A stretch of 64,000 bases of DNA from Apoda limacodes (GCA_946406115.1 OX291558.1:20700205-20764204); one strand, 5' to 3'; positions 35,701 through 45,613 are shown, counted from the stretch's first letter. Made by a program: numbers and translations. The notes: generated from the letters alone by a model not told the origin.

Positions 35701-36390
35701 CCCTGATGTTGCAAAAATCCACATTATATGTGGATGGAGTAGCCGCTGTGCAAACTCTTTTCTTTTTCTGTCTTCTGGCCATAATATATATAAAAAAAAG
35801 TTACTAAGACTAAGGATGAGGATTCACTGCACAGACAGCATAGAGGGCAAAGGGTGCGGTTCTAAGACTGCCGAAGCTCGCCACAGATGATACGGTTGCT
35901 GGCACGGCGGGCGGAAGGGCCCCTGATCCCCCTCTGTTGTAGTAGCCGGGTCCACTCCGGTCTCCTTCTCCGGCACGACTACCACTTCAGATACTTTACA
36001 CAGGCTGGCGAATCAGCCTCCCAGGGCGGAGATTAAGTGATCCCTGGGTTCGGGATCCCGTTCAACCTGCGGGCGGCCAGCGGTCAGCCGTTTCATCAGG
36101 TCTCCCTGACCGCCGAACCAGCACGCCGCGTCTATGCCGAGTATGACAGCAACAAGCACCGCCGGTCCTCCGCTGTCCGTGCAGCGAATCCTCAAAGAGC
36201 TCTGGCAACCTTACTCACCGCCAGGAACACAACACTACTCAATGTTAGTGTTATTATGGCCGCGGTTTTCTGTAAGGTGGAGGTACTTCCCCAGTTCGGG
36301 CCGCTCATTCGAGCAAGTACTCGCTATGCCCTGCTTAGTTGTTCGGGTGGCTTATTCGAGCGAGTACTTGCAGTGCCCTACCTCTCTTGA
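32741..36390 (-). mobile_element. Full-length CR1-type LINE (family 1)
   Basis: On the minus strand the element has a GC-rich 5' UTR of about 600 bp (36390-35783), one long ORF (35782-32816), a short 3' UTR and a 26-nt A tail (T run 32741-32766 on the plus strand). Seven or more fragments in the window come from this family. The 5' boundary is set by the change from GC-rich to AT-rich DNA near 36390. I could not find a convincing target duplication. The 5' UTR holds two diverged tandem blocks ('attcgagcaagtactcgct' at about 36307, 'attcgagcgagtacttgc' at about 36354). The family resembles the element described in butterflies as Zenon; that name is from memory. Confidence 0.85.
32816..35782 (-). 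CDS. LINE endonuclease / reverse transcriptase, intact ORF
   Basis: A 988-residue protein. The N-terminal quarter is an apurinic-type endonuclease: 'NVDFCNIRGIHANLNAV', 'LFLTETQI' (catalytic Glu), 'ILGDFNAHH' and 'SSDHCLV' (catalytic Asp-His). The reverse transcriptase follows: 'SSGPDGIPAVVLKQC', 'SNYRPIAITSLLSKVMERV', 'YGFRHGRST', 'SLDIAKAFDRVWH', 'GVPQGSVLSPTLFLLHIND' and 'IHCYADDSTG' with the two catalytic Asp residues. The C-terminus ends 'SDTPGVASVHRLR'. It would nick chromosomal DNA and prime cDNA synthesis there. The start ATG opens a basic 'MARRQKKKRVC'. There is no stop, frameshift or motif loss, so activity is plausible. No separate ORF1 is visible in the 5' UTR. Confidence 0.92.
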   Translation of the reverse strand: MARRQKKKRVCTAATPSTYNVDFCNIRGIHANLNAVHHHLETAQPTILFLTETQISCPADTSYLHYPGYKLEHNFMSRAGVCMFVREDICCRRLHSLQDRDLSILWVRVDYGGHTRIYACLYRSHSGDTDVTRLFTHLSLTTDKVLEQYPTAELVILGDFNAHHREWLSSRTNNYAGISTHEFALTYGFSQLVLSPTRIPDIEEHTSSLLDLLLTTRPDGYSVSVDAPLGSSDHCLVRTQVSCTQPDPSGPTNWRRVWHYKSADWDGLREFYASYPWRQICFNSEDPDVCAAAVTETILAGMECYIPNPRVAAGVKKRPWFNRSCRKAKILKQNAYEAWTTARYNKDPNISELKRKLNAASRFSKKATARAKFQFIGKIGGRLASYPSGSRAFWSLAKAAEGNFCQSSLPPLRKTDGDLAHSAKEKADLLGSLFASNSNMNDEGAVPPTIPWCGKSMPEISITQREVRRALLSLDVHKSSGPDGIPAVVLKQCAPELCPVLTRLFALSYHTRQFPSTWKTANVHPVPKKGDRSDPSNYRPIAITSLLSKVMERVINTQLLRYLEVHDLVSDRQYGFRHGRSTGDLLVYLTHRWALAIESQGEALACSLDIAKAFDRVWHRGLLSKLPSYGVPEGLCKWVASFLSGRRIRTVVDGSCSDSMDINAGVPQGSVLSPTLFLLHINDMLDINNIHCYADDSTGDTFYTGRANIPRSLVEENRGELVSQIETTLSQVSDWGRVNLVRFNPTKTQVCAFTAKKTPFTVVPQFQNTPLFISKSIGILGVDISSDVQFRDHLQDKVKLASKKLGVLNRAKQCFTSGQRLLLYKSQVRPHMEYCCHLWAGAPGYQLDPFDSVQRRAVRIVDDPKLTCGIEPLSLRRDFASLCVFYRLYNGLCSEELFEMMPTATFYHRTARHRQGIHSHTLEPKWSRTVRFQRNFLPRTLKLWNELPAKVFCKDYSMEFFKKEVIRFLKGRQRASDTPGVASVHRLR

Positions 36391-36789
36391 GGTTGTAATC
36401 AAAACAAACCTGGATATTAGAACTTTTATAGTATCTAGTTAGTAATTTTTATACGAAAACTTTTGTGCTAACGTAATATGAACTTTATATCACTGGATTG
36501 CGATCGCTAACAGAATCAAAAGAAAAAAAACTTAACGCAGATAATAATGTTAAGAAATTGGCTAGTTTTTTGATAGACAAATTGCCTTAAGTAATTAAAT
36601 ATCCATACTATAAACAGGTACCCAGCCATTTTAAGGGCTAAAATGGAAATCTTTTAAGCTAAAAGCAGCATGAGATACAATATTATACATATTATATAAC
36701 CATAAGTTTTTTTCTCATATGAAAGACACAGTTAAAATATCTGACCCGGATTTGGCTCGTCATGGCTATGCGAATGACTGGTGATGGTG
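36391..36789. other. No gene recognised
   Basis: AT-rich flank between the full-length LINE and the RTE relic. Confidence 0.35.
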
Positions 36790-37110
36790 GTGGTTATTGG
36801 TAAAATTGAGCTAAGGAAAAGGGTCATGCTTGGTATTTCTTTGAGGATATGATATTAATGAAAGTAACCGACATAGCTCACAAAATAAACAAGCTGAACT
36901 GGCAGACGGTAGGTCATATCTTTCGCAGAATGGATGGCCATTGGAGCAGACGTGTTCTTGAGTAGTGACTACGAATCAATAACCTTCTGACCAGGTAGAT
37001 AGATGACCTTTAGAAGGTAGCCGGCAGTGACTTGATAGTAAACACGGAGAATCGAATGGAATTGCATTCCTTGGGAAAGGCCTTTGTCCAGAAATGGATA
37101 TTGTATTAGT
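36790..37110 (+). pseudogene. RTE-clade LINE relic, C-terminal end
   Basis: Translation of the plus strand gives 'VMLGISLRI' near 36825 and 'KVTDIAHKINKLNWQTVGHI' then 'FRRMDGHWSRRVLE' near 36865-36960. This matches the conserved end of RTE-type reverse transcriptases, where a similar stretch precedes a Trp/Arg-rich tail and a 'GEAY..Q..W' ending. Stops and frameshifts interrupt it, and the end near 37075-37110 ('aaggcctttgtccagaaatg') fits the same tail. It is old and dead. Confidence 0.7.
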
Positions 37111-37151
37111 AACTCTTAACTAAAGTCAGGCTACCGACTCTTATTTTAATA

Positions 37152-37308
37152 CTAGCTTTTGCCACCGGCTTTGCCAGCGGTATATTAAATTCCTACTGCC
37201 ACTTCTTGATTACGGTAAGAAAATCTGCTACAGCAAGCCATAGCTATAGTTTGTCCACGAGGAATCCAGTTATAGTTATTCCTGTAGGAATTTTTGAATT
37301 TTCAGGGA
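37152..37308 (-). mobile_element. Helitron-like element, left part (interrupted by LINE)
   Basis: The 3' terminal CTAG lies at 37152-37155 in minus orientation, followed by 'cttttgccaccggctttgcc'. The familiar block 'attcctgtaggaatttttg' and 'attttcagggattaaa' then run into the GTCAAA tail of LINE copy B. The remainder of the same element is at 39523-39682. Confidence 0.75.
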
Positions 37309-39470
37309 TTAAAGTCAAAGTCAAAGTCAAAGTCAAAATGGTTTATTCAAATAAGGATTTTACAATCACTTTTGAATCGTCAAAGTTATAAAATATTATT
37401 TTTTGAACCCTCCCACCTTCCCGCCGGTTCACAATGTTGTTGATTTCTACCGAGAAGAATCCGGCAAGAAACTCGATAGTTACTCTTTTAAAAACACTTA
37501 AATAAACTAAAATACAATTAATGTTTTAAATAAAAGATTTTTAGCCGTACAATTTTATGTTATTTCCATTTTAATTTGGTTTACCTATGCATCCTGTAAT
37601 TGAGCATCATCAGTCCCAAGGATTTTTATCATTTACATAGTCTGAAATATTGTAATATGCCTTTTTACAAAGTACCTGCTTGATAAAAGATTTAAATTTA
37701 CTTATTGATAGATTTTGAATTTTATTGGGAACTTTGTTGTAAAAGTGTATACATTGCCCCATAAAAGAGTTACTTATTTTGTGTAGACGTGTATCATGCA
37801 CCAACAGCTTATTTTTACTTCTAGTATTTACTTTGTGAACGTCACTTTTCTTGCTGAAACTATGGATATTTTTATGTACATATAAAAGATTTTCATATAT
37901 GTACTGCAACACTAAAGTTAAAATTTTTACTTCCCTAAACCTATCCCTCAGAGATATCCTAGATCCTAATTTATAAATAGCACGAATTGCCCTTTTTTGT
38001 AACAAAAATATTGTATTTACATCAGCAGCGCTACCCCATAATAGTATACCATATGTCATTAAACTATGAAAATAGCTAAAATATACTATTTTTGCAGTGT
38101 CGACATCGGTCAATTGTCTTATTTTCTTGATCGCATACACAGCAGAGCTAAGTTTTTTGGCTAGGTTATGAATATGAGGACCCCATTGAAGTTTGGAGTC
38201 CAGCGTTATGCCAAGAAAGACTGTTGAATTAACAAGTTCTAATTGCTCGCCATTAATATTAATACATGTCTGTCTCTGACTAACATTTGGTAATGTAAAT
38301 TTAACACATTTGGTTTTTTTTTCATTAAGTAACAAATTATTAACGTTAAACCAATTTACAATTTTAGAAAGGGCATCATTTAATTCATTATAACATGTCT
38401 GTCGTCTCTTAACTTTAAAAAGCAAAGAGGTGTCATCAGCAAATAAGACAATGTCATGGTTTTTTACATTATATGGGAGATCGTTAATGTAAATAAGAAA
38501 TAGAAAAGGACCTAAAATTGAGCCCTGAGGGACTCCTATAGTGACTGCTGATCCCGGAGATCTTTCACTGTTGACATCTATTTTCTGTACTCTCCCACTC
38601 ATATAGGATGTCAAAAGGTCGAGAGCTTTGCCTCTAATACCATAGTGATGTAGCTTCCTGATGAGATTTTCATGTTGAACACAGTCAAATGCCTTAGATA
38701 AATCACAAAACACTCCAAGGGCGTCATGCGAATCCTCCCAGGCGTTATATATATTTCTTAATAGTGCTACTCCTGCATCGGTTGTGGAACGGCCTTTCAT
38801 AAAGCCAAACTGTTTACTACTAAGTAGCTCATTAATACAGAAATGGCTTAGCATTTGACAAAGTATGATTTTTTCAAAAACTTTACTGAGTATAGGTAGT
38901 ATTGAAATAGGCCGAAAATTATTCGGATCTGTTGAACTACCTGATTTAAAAAGAGGTATAACTTTGCTAAGTTTCATCTCATCAGGAAACACACCACTAT
39001 CATCACAACTATTAAATATAATGGCTAAGGGTTGTGCTATAACATGAATTATTGAATTTATAGTTTTTACAGAAAGTCCCCAAAGGTCTGTGGTGTTTTT
39101 AATTTCTAATGTTTTAAATGTATTAATGATATCCGTAGGACTAATGTTTTTAAATACAAAGGGAACGTTACATTCAGGAACACTAGTTTTTAATAATTTT
39201 TCTGCTAAGATTGGACTTGAGTTTAGATGTTCAGTTGTTTTGAATGGGATATTCCTAAAAAACTGTTCAAAGGCAACTGCTACCTCAGAATTTGTTTTAA
39301 AACTAGCATCATCTACAATCAACTCAAAGTCCTGACAAGAATTCCTAGCTTTACCAGTTTCATTATTTATTATGTTCCATGTAGTTTTTATTTTATTTGT
39401 TGAATTTTTTACTTTATGTCTGAGGTGAATTGCTTTAGCAACAAGACAGACCTTTTTAAAGGTTTTTGAG

Positions 39471-39522
<52 letters not shown>
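37309..39522 (-). mobile_element. LINE family 2, copy B, 5'-truncated
   Basis: The 3' end carries four GTCAAA units (37311-37336). The body is nearly identical to copy A (7936-9270) but extends about 850 bp further 5'. It ends at a 48-nt T run on the plus strand (39475-39522), that is, a poly(A) tract at the 5' junction. It sits inside a Helitron-like element; about 30 bp of that host element seem to be missing at the insertion point. Confidence 0.85.
37610..39474 (-). pseudogene. LINE family 2 reverse transcriptase (copy B)
   Basis: The first Met of the open frame is at 39322, but the frame is open further upstream to the A run ('VCLVAKAIHLRHKVKNSTNK'), so the true start is lost. RT motifs are complete: 'VIPLFKSGSSTDPNNFRPIS', 'QFGFMKGRSTTDA', 'FCDLSKAFDCVQHENLI', 'GVPQGSILGPFLFLIYINDL' and 'LFADDTSLLF'. 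The endonuclease is missing. One extra C near 37616 relative to copy A shifts the frame at the very end and replaces the last residues ('TDDAQLQDA') with an immediate stop after 'KNPWD'. The type is CR1/L2-like within the Jockey superfamily. Confidence 0.85.
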
Positions 39523-39528
<6 letters not shown>

Positions 39529-39682
39529 TATATATCTACATCTCCTAAACTATCCCCGTGCCAAATTTTAGCTTAATAAGACGCTTCGTTGCGACGTGAC
39601 AAACAAACAAACAAACAAACAAACAAGCAAACAAACAAACATACAAGCAAACAAACTATTTCACTTTTATATTATTACTACG
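39523..39682 (-). mobile_element. Helitron-like element, right part (interrupted by LINE)
   Basis: It continues the element from 37152-37308: 'gtgccaaattttagcttaat', 'cgacgtgac' and then CAAA-type tetranucleotides (39599-39652), ending near 'atattattacta', which matches the inverted 5' end of the family. The ORFs reading through the tetranucleotide run are incidental. Confidence 0.65.
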
Positions 39683-40305
39683 GAGAACTTTCCCTGGCTG
39701 TCTCCCACATTATTCCTACGGGGAACCTTTTCTGGTTGTTTAGCCACCCGTTACCCCCTTCCAGAAAATAAGACCAAGAAGACATAAATACATACATTTA
39801 TTAAGATTTATTTAGGTATTTATTTCTTTATTTAACTTTAATTTGTAATTTTAGTTATACACTTTTGAGGATTAATAAATATTTGTAGTATACAAATATT
39901 GTAGCTGAAACATCAACGAAATTTTCACTCGTGTATGAGTTTTCTATCAATTTAGAATGTTTCAAGTCTTCTTAGCTCGCTTCAAAAGCAAAATGAATGC
40001 ATTATCTTTATTATCATATTTTACTGTACATTAAAACTGATTTAAATTTTAAATTATATTCTCGGCAGATCTTTCATTTAACTAACTAGTTAAACAAACA
40101 ACTGGGTTCAAACAATTTAAAGAATCACCAGGTACTCCAATATCGCTATGATCCATAATAACGACACGTTTGACTTTTATGTTATAAAAATTAACCTGTA
40201 ATAAACTAGAAATTTTGCAACTTGTTCAAAATTTTTTGGGAAATTATTTAAACTTTTGTCTTTAGTCGCAACTAGTGACACCAAAAGATATATAGGTACT
40301 GCGCC
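39683..40305. other. No gene or repeat recognised
   Basis: AT-rich noncoding sequence. Confidence 0.35.
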
Positions 40306-40497
40306 TTAAGAGTTTTTCAAAGGAGAATTATAAAAATTTTCTAAAGTGTACCAATAAGGAACCGCATACAACCACGCACCTGACTCTGGTTGAGAAACCG
40401 CTTTTAACCTGGCAAGTCCGTCCCTGCTGCCTTGCTGACCAGGTAATTCAATAATCTTAAGCAATTGATTTATCCCATTGTCTATGACTTTTAACAT
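40306..40497 (-). pseudogene. Possible retrotransposon C-terminal scrap
   Basis: A 63-codon minus-strand frame includes 'DGLARLKAVSQPESGAWLYA'. A motif of the type 'RL.AVS.PESGAWL' recurs near the C-terminus of retrotransposon reverse transcriptases in invertebrate genomes, where a zinc-knuckle normally follows. Here the knuckle is absent. The assignment rests on this single motif and on memory. Confidence 0.4.
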
Positions 40498-42388
40498 TAT
40501 CTACTATTTATGGCATTCCAGCTTTGTAGTGCCTCTAAAACTAGGAAGGTGGTTTACATCTCCTTGTAAAGGAAGAATGCTTTGCTTACTTATAACATTT
40601 TATTTCTATCCCTATGGTTGTTAAAATCTATTTTTGAATCACTTAACATTGTATTTCTGACAAAGCTTTTAAAAAAACGTTTAAACTTGTCCAAATAATA
40701 TTTACTTACCTACATCAAAAGCCTAAAAGGATTGCTGCTAAATAATTAAGTTCTTTGTTAAATTTTGATGCCCAAGAAAACAGCCTAGTAATTAATTATT
40801 AATCATAATTTCGCATTAAAATAAAAAGAATAAAACAAAAGAACATTGGCAAATGATATTTGTGTTTAATTTACTTTGACTACCATAAAAGTAGGCGTAA
40901 AATCATTACTTTTAATTAAGTTGTTTTTTCGAGGAGGTTAAATTTAAGTGTAGCTACTAAAGTCTGATTTTATATTTAAAATTCTTCAAAGGATTAAGTC
41001 AGTTCTTTGTTAAATTTTGATTTCCAACAGACCAGCCTCATAATCAGTGATTTTGTACTAAAACATAAAGAAAGAAAAGAAAATTTGCAAATGATATTAT
41101 TTGCCTTTTGTTTTTAAATTTAATTTCGGTACTGTGATCGTGGTCGCAATTTATATTCGGCAGAAAGTTGTAAAATACAGCTCAAAGGAGCTGGTGTCAT
41201 TTAGTTATAAGCTTTCTTTTGTCACGTGTACCCTATTTTTGTTATTGCCTTCCTAACGATATCGCAGACTTTTTGGAGTATATGGGTACTTTATTCAAAC
41301 AGTATTTATATTTATATTATTTGTGCCATAATATATAGCTATAATGATTTCGAAAAAATATTAACTGAATTATTGTGTTTTTTTTTTATTTAGATATGAA
41401 ATAAACAGTCTGAATACCAATATTTTATACTTGCCAGCCTTCATACGTCCCCACTGCTGGAGCACGGCCTACCCCCTCTTAAGCGAGGGTGATTTTATAA
41501 TTAATAAAAATATCCCAGTCTTCAGTCATCTTAATATAAATAAAGTGAAACTATAATAAAATATTAAATATTATTTCGATTTATTCCGAAAGTAAGTAAT
41601 AAGATTAAGATATCTATTAAAAACAAAAAAAAAAACGATACTTAGGACGTACCCTGCATGTAGTATTTTAATGGATTATATATACAATTATATATGTAAA
41701 AATGTTTCATGGAAATTACCATTTCATTTATGTTATTACAATACTTTTAAGGATGTAATAATGTAATGTTTTTGATTACAAGCCATTTTTTTGCATAATT
41801 AGCGTTTGTCAATTAAAAAAAATACGCCACATAAAATTATTACATAAATAGAATATGAATGCAAACCAAGATTTTGCCCTTTTTGTGACCATTTTACTAT
41901 AGTGGTTCAAAATCCTATTTATAGAATGAAAGTAATTATTAAATACAAATATAGGTTACGAGGTTAATGCTTTTTTTAAATAATCTCATACCTAATTAAG
42001 CACAGCGACAGTATGGAATATTCGGTGAACTTACTTTGTCTAAGCTAAGCTAAGATGCTTGAGCTGAAATCAATATTGGTGCGGCAAAACGTGGAATCGC
42101 AACGTCATTCTTAAAAAATTTTTTAGCTCCAACCGCGCTAAATTGCTAAATTGAATTATAGGCGTATGCAGGATTTTTGTTTTTATTTTTATGAAAATAA
42201 TTGCTGATTATACTATTTCTAAATTTATATTTTAGGTTTTTCTTATTCTCGGAATCTTTTTATAAAAATAACCCAGTAATTGATGTGTTTTTTGTTCTTT
42301 AGAAAGTGTTTACACCCTAATATTATAATTATAACATATGTATAACAGTTTCAAGTAAATATGTCTGTCTTTCGTATTTATATATGTA
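40498..42388. other. Noncoding; short repeat fragment at about 41437-41500
   Basis: The block 'catacgtccccactgctgg' followed by 'agcacggcctaccccctc' is a recurrent lepidopteran repeat motif. Nothing else is recognised; long AT-rich runs dominate. Confidence 0.4.
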
Positions 42389-43128
42389 CTAGCTTTTGCC
42401 AGCGGCTTTGCCCGCCCTAAATTTGGTTATCGGCATAAGATTCTTACGGCAACTCCTCAATTATAAAAAAAACACAGAAGGTAAAATATTTTTAAATAAT
42501 AAGTACCGCCCTTCCCCCTCATGACTGCCCGCCGGCCTCGCACATCATAAATGCGCGCGCAATACTTAATAATTATTTTGCGGCGACATTATTTTAAAAC
42601 TGCGATATCTCCTAAGATATTCATTGAAATTGAATGATGAACAGGGCAATTTTGTTTTAAATTTCAAAAATTTTATATGTTTGTGATGAATAACGTATTT
42701 ATTTGTATAAAGATTAATATCATGTTTATAAAAACACCTTCACAAATAATGCATTATTTTAGAACAAATATGGTAAGCATAAAAAAGGTTATTGTGAGCC
42801 AACCTTAATATATAGACATATGCTGTCGCAGACTTTTATTTAGAACTTTTATAGGGAAACAATTCTGTCATACATGATTTTTGCGAAACTTTAACTGTTT
42901 ACGCAGCGCACGCAGCGGAAGCTCTCAAAAGAATAAAAAAAAAACCCGATTTTGAAACATTTTTCATTGGTGCTTCGCTCCTATTTGTGTTAGCGTGATA
43001 ATATATAGCATATAGCCTTCCTCGATAAATGGGCTATACAACACTGAAAGATTTTTTTAAATCCGACTTGTTTTTGAGATTAGCGCGTTCAAACAAACAA
43101 ACTCTTCAGCTTTATATATTAGTATAGA
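42389..43128 (-). mobile_element. Helitron-like non-autonomous element, about 740 bp
   Basis: On the minus strand the 5' end reads 'TCTATACTAATATATAAAGC' and the 3' end is a GC-rich segment followed by CTAG and T (42389-42392 on the plus strand). The interior carries 'ggttatcggcataagattct' and a GC-rich 'ctgcccgccggcctcgca' block. Its two ends are the best preserved in the window. Confidence 0.7.
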
Positions 43129-44211
43129 TTATTCACTGCTCGAGGTCATATCTTTTGACTGTGTTTTTGGTATAAAAATTAAAATATTTTAAATAAATAT
43201 ATTTATAATTTAGCCTCTAATATACTCATGGCTGAATTATGTGTTTTCTTCGTAATACTGACCTTTCTTAATGATATGAACTATAAGATTTGTGTACTAG
43301 ATGCGCATTATTTCTTAGGTAAATAGAATAGGTAGGTAATCTTTTTCAGATACAATTGTTTTTGTATCATAACGAAGCAAGCACAAAGGTTGCATTACTT
43401 AACACATGTTAACCTTAATCTTTACACATATAATTTTCCCCGAAAAATGCAAATCAGTACCTTCATCTCCGTCACGAGTCTGGAACGTGACGCTAAAGAT
43501 AATATGAGCTTAGTCACTCGTTTCGTTACTTACATTAAAACCTTGTTCCAACAAAAGGACAGACTGAAACATTTTAAGAAAATATGGGCTTTTAAATTTA
43601 CGAAAATTAGGAGTTTATTAAGAACATACAATGTTTGTGTTAAAATTTGGGTTACTCTGAAAGTGATATATAAAAAAGACCAGTTGTAATCCACCAATGT
43701 ATAATATTATGGCAGGAATTTTAGTTACAATGTAACAATTCGATTTGATAAATATAATATTTGTGTTAAAGCTGCTAATATTGCGTTCAAATGGCTGTAT
43801 CGCTACTAGTTGTTGGAACTTCGAGGAAACAAAGGTTAAAACCAATAAACACGGGTGTCTTGCTGTTTAGCAATTAAGCCGCAGATAACTTAGTTTAAAT
43901 TGTTAGTCCTTATATCCTCGGTCAACAATTACCCAGTAAACTACCAGTGAAAGTGAAAATTGTTCCTTGTTATAAATTACCGCAGTACTGTATAAGCTAA
44001 TGGACTTTTAATATCTTGTTTAAATTTGTATTTCGTATTTTACCATATACAAGAGAAATAGAAATTTGATAATTTAAAGACGGAGGTAGAACCAAATTAG
44101 TAGTATCGCTTGAAATTAAAAGTTCCTTAAGCAGCTTCGAAGACAAGATACAATGCTGAAAATCAATAAACTCGTAATCCTTGCTCTTTCTTAATATTTT
44201 TCAATATTCTC
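43129..44211. other. Noncoding, with one unassigned open frame
   Basis: A plus-strand frame runs from 43390 to 43689; counting from the internal ATG at 43447 it encodes 80 residues beginning 'MQISTFISVTSLERDAKDNM'. It is basic and I recognise nothing in it. It may be chance, since the opposite strand is open too. Confidence 0.2.
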
Positions 44212-44525
44212 TTAAGGCCCCTCTTACAGCCCACTAGCGCCGCCATTTGATATTCTTAATTTACTCTTCGTAGAAAACGAATTTCTAAAATCCAAATGTC
44301 GCAAATATAAAGCTGGTCATAAGCTATTTTTAGAAAGTTTTATGTAGTTTCTACATAATATCTGTGTGTTGTAGTTAGCATTTCTGCTAAAAAAGGCCAC
44401 TTTTACAAAACCTTCTAAAAATAGCTTTATATTTGCGACATTCTGATTTTAGAAAATCGTTTTCTACGAAGAGAAAATTGAGGATATCTAATGGCGGCGC
44501 TAGTTAGCTGCTATATGCGCCTTAA
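44212..44525. mobile_element. MITE with long TIRs and TTAA duplication (piggyBac-like)
   Basis: TTAA lies at both edges (44212-44215 and 44522-44525). The left arm begins 'GGCCCCTCTTACAGCC' and the right arm, read on the other strand, 'GGCGCATATAGCAGC'. The arms then share 'actagcgccgccatt', 'ctcttcgtagaaaacga' and 'tgtcgcaaatataaagct', about 105 bp in all with modest divergence. The interior is about 95 bp and noncoding. TTAA duplication is the piggyBac signature; mobilisation by a piggyBac-type transposase is inference. Confidence 0.75.
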
Positions 44526-44981
44526 GCCCTGCGATCTTATTTGCACGGCTTCGATGAAAATTCTCTCAGAACTCTGTTGGATAACAGTAATCTTTTTAAG
44601 GCGTACCATTTATGAAATAATCTTTTTATTTTATGCTTAGGTGGTAATTCACTAGTACTTAATATTTTTTCATATAAAACAAATTAATGTTAAGTATTCG
44701 AGATAAAACTTAAACTTTTGCTTCTTATTCGTCTTTAAATTTAACTTGAATGGAGAATTCGAGAATAAAAAGGTTTAAAAAAAACTTTATGTTCATCACA
44801 GATCCAAAAACAGCTTAGTATTATAAATTTATAATGAGGTCAACGAAACTTAACTTATAAGTAAATCTAATTAAATGACAGTTGCGACATAGTTGCCTTA
44901 TAAATAAAGTTTGTTTAACGTAATCTTACCCCATATTTTGACTATATCGTACTAGACGCGCTCCTATACTAATAATAACTA
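44526..44981. other. No gene or repeat recognised
   Basis: AT-rich noncoding sequence. Confidence 0.35.
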
Positions 44982-45392
44982 CTATCTTTTTTTCCCGCGA
45001 CTTCGACCGCCCCAAAAGTTATCGGCGTGGCTTCTTACGGCAACTCCTTGATTATAATAAAGTAGTATATTATAAGTGGAATTGGCTTATAGTTCCTTCC
45101 ACAGGAATTTTATAAATAAAAAAAATTAAGTCCATCTCAGTAGCTAACTCTGTGCAAAATTTTTAGCTCAACTGGATGCTCCGTTGCGGCGGGGTTGTGT
45201 AAAAATCAGATATAGTTATTATCGAAGGAACTTTTAAATTTTTCGGGATCAAAAGTAGCCTATGTGCTTTTTCGGACTATGTATAATTTATCTCTGTATT
45301 AAATTTCATCCAGATTCGTTTAGCCATTCTGGCGTAATTGAGTAGCAAACGTCCATCCATTCCAACTTTCGCATTTTTAATATTAGTATAGA
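44982..45392 (-). mobile_element. Helitron-like non-autonomous element
   Basis: The minus-strand 5' end 'TCTATACTAATATTAAAAA' is clear at 45392. The 3' side has 'tcccgcgacttcgaccgcc' but the terminal CTAG has changed to CTAT. Family blocks 'cggcaactccttgattataa' and 'tagcctatgtgctttttc' are present. Confidence 0.65.
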
Positions 45393-45613
45393 TACTGTGG
45401 CTGCATTAAATTGTCACACTGTAAATAATAGAACTTTATGGTATTGACATTTGATGAATTTTATCCAATGGTGCTTAAAGTTAGTCGCAAGTCCTTACCA
45501 TGTATTGTGTCTTTATCATGGAGCGGTGTCCCTGACACACCCTAATGATTTACTAACTATTCCGTTTTACCAATATCACCCGCCATTAAGTATATATTGC
45601 TTTGTATCTTAAA

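Noticed and set aside
39589..39787. Short frames rich in Asn, Lys, Gln and Thr
   Set aside because: They translate a CAAA-type tetranucleotide run at the end of a Helitron-like element.
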